64,000 nt of DNA from Phycisphaeraceae bacterium (lineage in GTDB: Bacteria; Planctomycetota; Phycisphaerae; Phycisphaerales; UBA1924). Each line of letters begins with the position of its first letter. The stretch's first letter is position 1. The stretch covers positions 26,127 through 90,126 of the forward strand of contig JAJTHN010000004.1 in assembly GCA_021297895.1 (NCBI GenBank). Direction: 5' to 3'. A program made the position numbers and the translations under genes. This document shows positions 61,749 through 64,000 of this stretch, piece by piece. Below the pieces are notes generated by a model. The model saw only the letters and a list, made by a program, of their open reading frames with translations, was not told the DNA's origin and searched no databases.

Positions 61749-62669
61749 ATGCTGCTCAAGCGCCTGTGCAACGTTGCCGCGATCGCGGCGGTCAGCGGAC
61801 TCGCGTCGTCCTTTGCCGCGGCGTCGATCACGATCTCCACCGTGCCGATCGGCAACCCGGGCAACGCGCCGGACCCGCTGACAGGCTTCGGCTCCGTCGC
61901 GTACACGTACAACATCGGACAGACGGAAGTGACCAACGCGCAGTACGCGGCGTTCCTCAACGCCAAGGCCGCGTCGGACCCGTTTAGTCTGTACAACCCG
62001 GAAATGGCGGGGACGTTTGGCGGGATCACGCGCTCGGGCTCGCCGGGGTCGTACACCTACTCGACGATCAGCGGGCGTGCGAACCACCCGGTGAACTTTG
62101 TCTCCTTTTGGGATGCGACGCGCTTCGCCAACTGGCTGCACAACGGGCAGGGGAGCGGCGACACCGAGACCGGCGCGTATACGCTCACTGCGGGCGGGAT
62201 CGCCAACAACACCGTCACCCGCAATGCGGGCTGGGCGTGGGCGGTGACCAGCGAGGACGAGTGGTACAAGGCGGCGTATTACCAGCCTCCCCTCCCAAGC
62301 ACTTACAACCAGTATCCAACGCAGACCAATACGATCGACACCTCGCAGGTGAACTATGGAAACGCGATTGGCAACACCACGCCCGTCGGCTCGTACGCGG
62401 CCAACTATTTCGGCGCATTCGACATGGGCGGCAACGTGTGGGAGTGGAACGAGGCAATCATCCTCGGCTCTGCCCGCGGTTTTCGGGGCGGGTCGTTCGA
62501 CGGCAACGACGGCCACCCGCGGCGCGACAGCCGCCCATACCATGGCCCGGCAGGCGAATTCAACAGCGTTGGATTCCGGGTCGCTTGGCTGCCCGGGCCT
62601 TCCGCTGCTACGTTGTTTGCGATTGGCGGGCTTGCGGCGTTGCGTCGTAGGCGGTGCGTCGGTCAGTGA
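61749..62669 (+). CDS. Exported SUMF1/formylglycine-enzyme-like protein with PEP-CTERM-type tail
   Basis: A 306-residue protein. A signal peptide (residues ~1-25) precedes a sulfatase-modifying-factor (FGE) fold: a YNIGQTEVTNAQYAAFLNAK segment, HPVNFVSFWDATRFANWLHN, WAVTSEDEWYKAAYY, NTTPVGSYAANYFGAFDMGG, NVWEWNEAI and GFRGGSFDGND. The C-terminus (PGPSAATLFAIGGLAALRRR) is a PEP-CTERM-like sorting tail. The copper-binding Cys pair of true FGE is not visible, so it is probably a binding or structural paralogue. Flanked on both sides by related repeats A and B. Confidence 0.82.
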   Translation: MLLKRLCNVAAIAAVSGLASSFAAASITISTVPIGNPGNAPDPLTGFGSVAYTYNIGQTEVTNAQYAAFLNAKAASDPFSLYNPEMAGTFGGITRSGSPGSYTYSTISGRANHPVNFVSFWDATRFANWLHNGQGSGDTETGAYTLTAGGIANNTVTRNAGWAWAVTSEDEWYKAAYYQPPLPSTYNQYPTQTNTIDTSQVNYGNAIGNTTPVGSYAANYFGAFDMGGNVWEWNEAIILGSARGFRGGSFDGNDGHPRRDSRPYHGPAGEFNSVGFRVAWLPGPSAATLFAIGGLAALRRRRCVGQ

Positions 62670-62762
62670 CCTTCTGATCTCCGGTTTCTTTACGATTTGA
62701 ACGTTCACACACACGGGGCGGGGAGAGTGGCTTCGGTCCCGTGCCACCGCCTCCACTGGATT

Positions 62763-62886
62763 CGGCGTGGAGTCGGTGCGGCTGGACCCGCGAACAAAGG
62801 AACCGAGCCCATGTTGATTGAACGCCGCAGCGAGAAAAAGCCGGTTCATCGCAATCCCCCAAGCGCGACGAACCAACGGCACGCCA
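62763..62886. repeat. Bracketing repeat, copy B
   Basis: The counterpart of copy A on the other side of the SUMF1 gene, in the same orientation. Its internal palindrome has decayed (GCCGGTTCATCG against CGACGAACCAACGGC). It is preceded by CTTCGGTCCCGTGCC near 62731, which resembles the stretches ahead of copy A and near 63800. Confidence 0.6.
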
Positions 62887-62928
62887 GGCGTCACGATCGG
62901 TGCCGCGACCCCGATCGGAGTCCCGCGA

Positions 62929-63756
62929 CTACGACGGCTTGCTCACCAATCTCTCAAACTGTTTGTGCCAACTCTCAGTGGTCTGAATGATCGTCCAAGA
63001 CAAGTCGTTGATCATCTCTACGGTTATCTCGACTCTCTGCAGAGCTTGAAATCGCGATTCAACAGGAAGGCCAAACTGGAGCTGGATCTGCTGGTTCGGT
63101 TCTACCATGCTCCCGATTCTCACTGGTTCGGTAGCGAATTCTGAGACGGTCGCCAGCCGAGCCCGGCGAAGTCGCAGCGTCATGTGCCGCTGCGACTCCT
63201 CGCAATGGGCAAGCTGCGTGATTCCGTTGTGGTGAGCGAGAACATTTCGAATCGCCCATGCCGACGACAACTCGCTTTCGTAGTTTGTAGTGATGCCACA
63301 GAGCTTGTGGAGCTCCGTGAGGGCGTCCGGGAGCCCTAGCTTGGCAGTAGGGTGTTTCTTGTTCGTCATAAGGCGGTAGAGTGCCGCAGGATCATCGAGC
63401 GACTCTGGGGAGACGCCAGGCAGTTCGAACGACTGTCCCTGATGCATCTTGATCGCCTTGGCCCCGAAGTACATCCAATTGATGTAGTGAAGCACCGCCT
63501 CGATCGACTCGCAGAATGAGAAGTGCAGTACACGCTGCGATGCGACATCGATCGATTGTTTCGTAGTGAGCGGCTCGGCGAGTGTCGAAATCGTGCCGTT
63601 GCCAACGTAGAGCGATTGAATGCTCTCGTTCGGTTGGACCCGGGAGAGTCCGAGCATCGCAGTCATTGCCCATCTTTCAGCTTCTTGGACTCTTTGGATC
63701 GCAAGAAATCGAAGCCGGCCGATGTCAAGCTGTCGGTCACTCGTCGGAATACTCAT
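62929..63756 (-). CDS. Unknown protein with HEPN-type R-x4-H motif
   Basis: A 275-residue soluble, mostly helical protein of visibly lower GC than its neighbours. Residues 170-176 read RNVLAHH inside a helix (SELSSAWAIRNVLAHHNGIT). This fits the R-x4-H signature of HEPN-domain RNases and nucleotidyltransferase partners. The N-terminal half is helical with Cys, Trp and His residues (HFSFCESIEAVLHYINWMYF). No family is recognised beyond that. Its start lies next to an IS-end remnant, and it is bounded by repeat B downstream, consistent with recent acquisition. Confidence 0.55.
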   Translation of the reverse strand: MSIPTSDRQLDIGRLRFLAIQRVQEAERWAMTAMLGLSRVQPNESIQSLYVGNGTISTLAEPLTTKQSIDVASQRVLHFSFCESIEAVLHYINWMYFGAKAIKMHQGQSFELPGVSPESLDDPAALYRLMTNKKHPTAKLGLPDALTELHKLCGITTNYESELSSAWAIRNVLAHHNGITQLAHCEESQRHMTLRLRRARLATVSEFATEPVRIGSMVEPNQQIQLQFGLPVESRFQALQRVEITVEMINDLSWTIIQTTESWHKQFERLVSKPS

Positions 63757-63763
63757 GTGACAG

Positions 63764-63792
63764 GCTAGGTCCTGTTTTGCGGATCGTTCGCG
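63764..63792. mobile_element. IS-end remnant resembling the adjacent IS5-type end
   Basis: ACAGGCTAGGTCCTGTTTTG and the following CGGATCGTT match the end of the insertion sequence at 63857 (AGGCTAGGCCCTGTCTGACG, then GATCATCC) at about 22 of 27 positions, in the same orientation. No transposase sequence accompanies it, so it is probably a solo relic. Confidence 0.5.
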
Positions 63793-63856
63793 GGCAGTGC
63801 GGCATCGGTCCCGTTGCCCCGGGAACGAGGAGTCGAACCGTTGCTCGCCAAAAAAC

Positions 63857-64000
63857 TAGGCTAGGCCCTGTCTGACGGATCATCCGGGGCGAGGAGGCGG
63901 AGGTAGCGTCGGATGATCGCGAGGTTCACGAACGACAGGAAGCTCGACGCGAGCTTGTCGTAGCGGGTGCCGACCCGGCGGTTCTCCTTCAGCCAGCCGA
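63857..64000 (-). mobile_element. IS5-family insertion sequence, right part off window
   Basis: The element's end (AGGCTAGGCCCTGTCTGACG at 63857-63876) is followed by the 3' end of a transposase gene, which reads out of the window. The other end and the target duplication cannot be seen. Confidence 0.7.
63861..64000 (-). CDS. IS5-family DDE transposase, C-terminal fragment
   Basis: The last 45 codons of a transposase are visible (stop at 63861-63863). The sequence GWLKENRRVGTRYDKLASSF followed by LSFVNLAIIRRYLRLL is the characteristic C-terminus of IS5-family transposases. The segment just upstream of it, beyond the window, would carry the catalytic Glu. The truncation is caused by the window edge, so the gene may be intact. 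Confidence 0.85.
   Translation of the reverse strand, partial: GWLKENRRVGTRYDKLASSFLSFVNLAIIRRYLRLLAPDDPSDRA

Noticed and set aside
61446..62886. Integron attC sites around the SUMF1 gene
   Set aside because: The repeats have an inverted repeat and a chance GTTGAAC, but lack the paired RYYYAAC/GTTRRRY cores in the right arrangement, and no integrase is visible.
63815..63835. tRNA-like GGTTCGACTCC on the minus strand near the IS end
   Set aside because: No stem partners or cloverleaf; it lies inside a repeat-related stretch.

Overview
The window is a chromosomal segment of roughly two-thirds GC from a planctomycete, most likely of the class Phycisphaerae. The support is indirect but consistent. 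It includes two secreted proteins with PEP-CTERM-like arginine-rich tails, a secreted GH57-like protein ending in a GC-type dockerin, an Hc1-type histone-like protein, a DUF4175/Gln-rich/prenyltransferase-repeat operon, tandem TPR-O-GlcNAc-transferase-like genes, and a lipid A gene (lpxK) beside MEP-pathway genes (ispE, ispF). There are no rRNA, tRNA, CRISPR or prophage genes. Genes lie close together on both strands, with many 4-base start/stop overlaps.

Layout. 0-16 kb is mostly housekeeping: a truncated PQQ-like exported protein at the left edge, Nif3, ispE, a ROK sugar kinase, argB, a DUF2089 regulator with a membrane protein, pdxJ with a solitary DNA methyltransferase, a nitrilase with an S41-like pseudo-protease lipoprotein, maf-membrane protein-lpxK, and dciA. 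15-23 kb holds a MalK-type ATPase without permeases, two tandem O-GlcNAc-transferase-like genes, ispF with an unusual basic N-terminal tail, and a phosphomannomutase. 24-28 kb is a compact flagellar block (sigma-54 activator, flgB, flgC, fliE) with a near-consensus sigma-54 promoter in front of flgB. 28-40 kb carries the GH57-like enzyme, a metallo-beta-lactamase-fold hydrolase, an old yellow enzyme, a frameshifted PEP-CTERM gene, a DegT aminotransferase and several small membrane or stress-type proteins.

At 40-43 kb thiC is preceded by a TPP riboswitch. A 57-codon membrane micro-ORF lies between them, and its Shine-Dalgarno sequence is part of the aptamer's closing stem. 43-49 kb has an SbtA-family transporter, ftsK, an MgtC protein, a FabZ-like dehydratase and a short histone-like gene. 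49.7-58.6 kb is a coupled operon for a large cell-envelope assembly (DUF4175 coiled-coil protein, SQ-repeat protein, prenyltransferase-fold protein, NPCBM-like protein, and probably a GT10 fucosyltransferase). 58.6-61.3 kb holds an isolated nuoE, a lamin-tail protein and a VOC protein.

The right end, 61.3-64 kb, looks accessory. A SUMF1/PEP-CTERM gene is bracketed by two diverged ~120-bp palindromic repeats. Next come an AT-richer gene with an R-x4-H HEPN-type motif, an IS-end remnant, and the 3' end of an IS5-family transposase that runs off the window.

The observations I rate highest are the riboswitch micro-ORF, the repeat-bracketed right-hand block, the DUF4175 operon, the octamer arrays placed immediately 3' of two genes, and the homopolymer frameshift in the PEP-CTERM gene.
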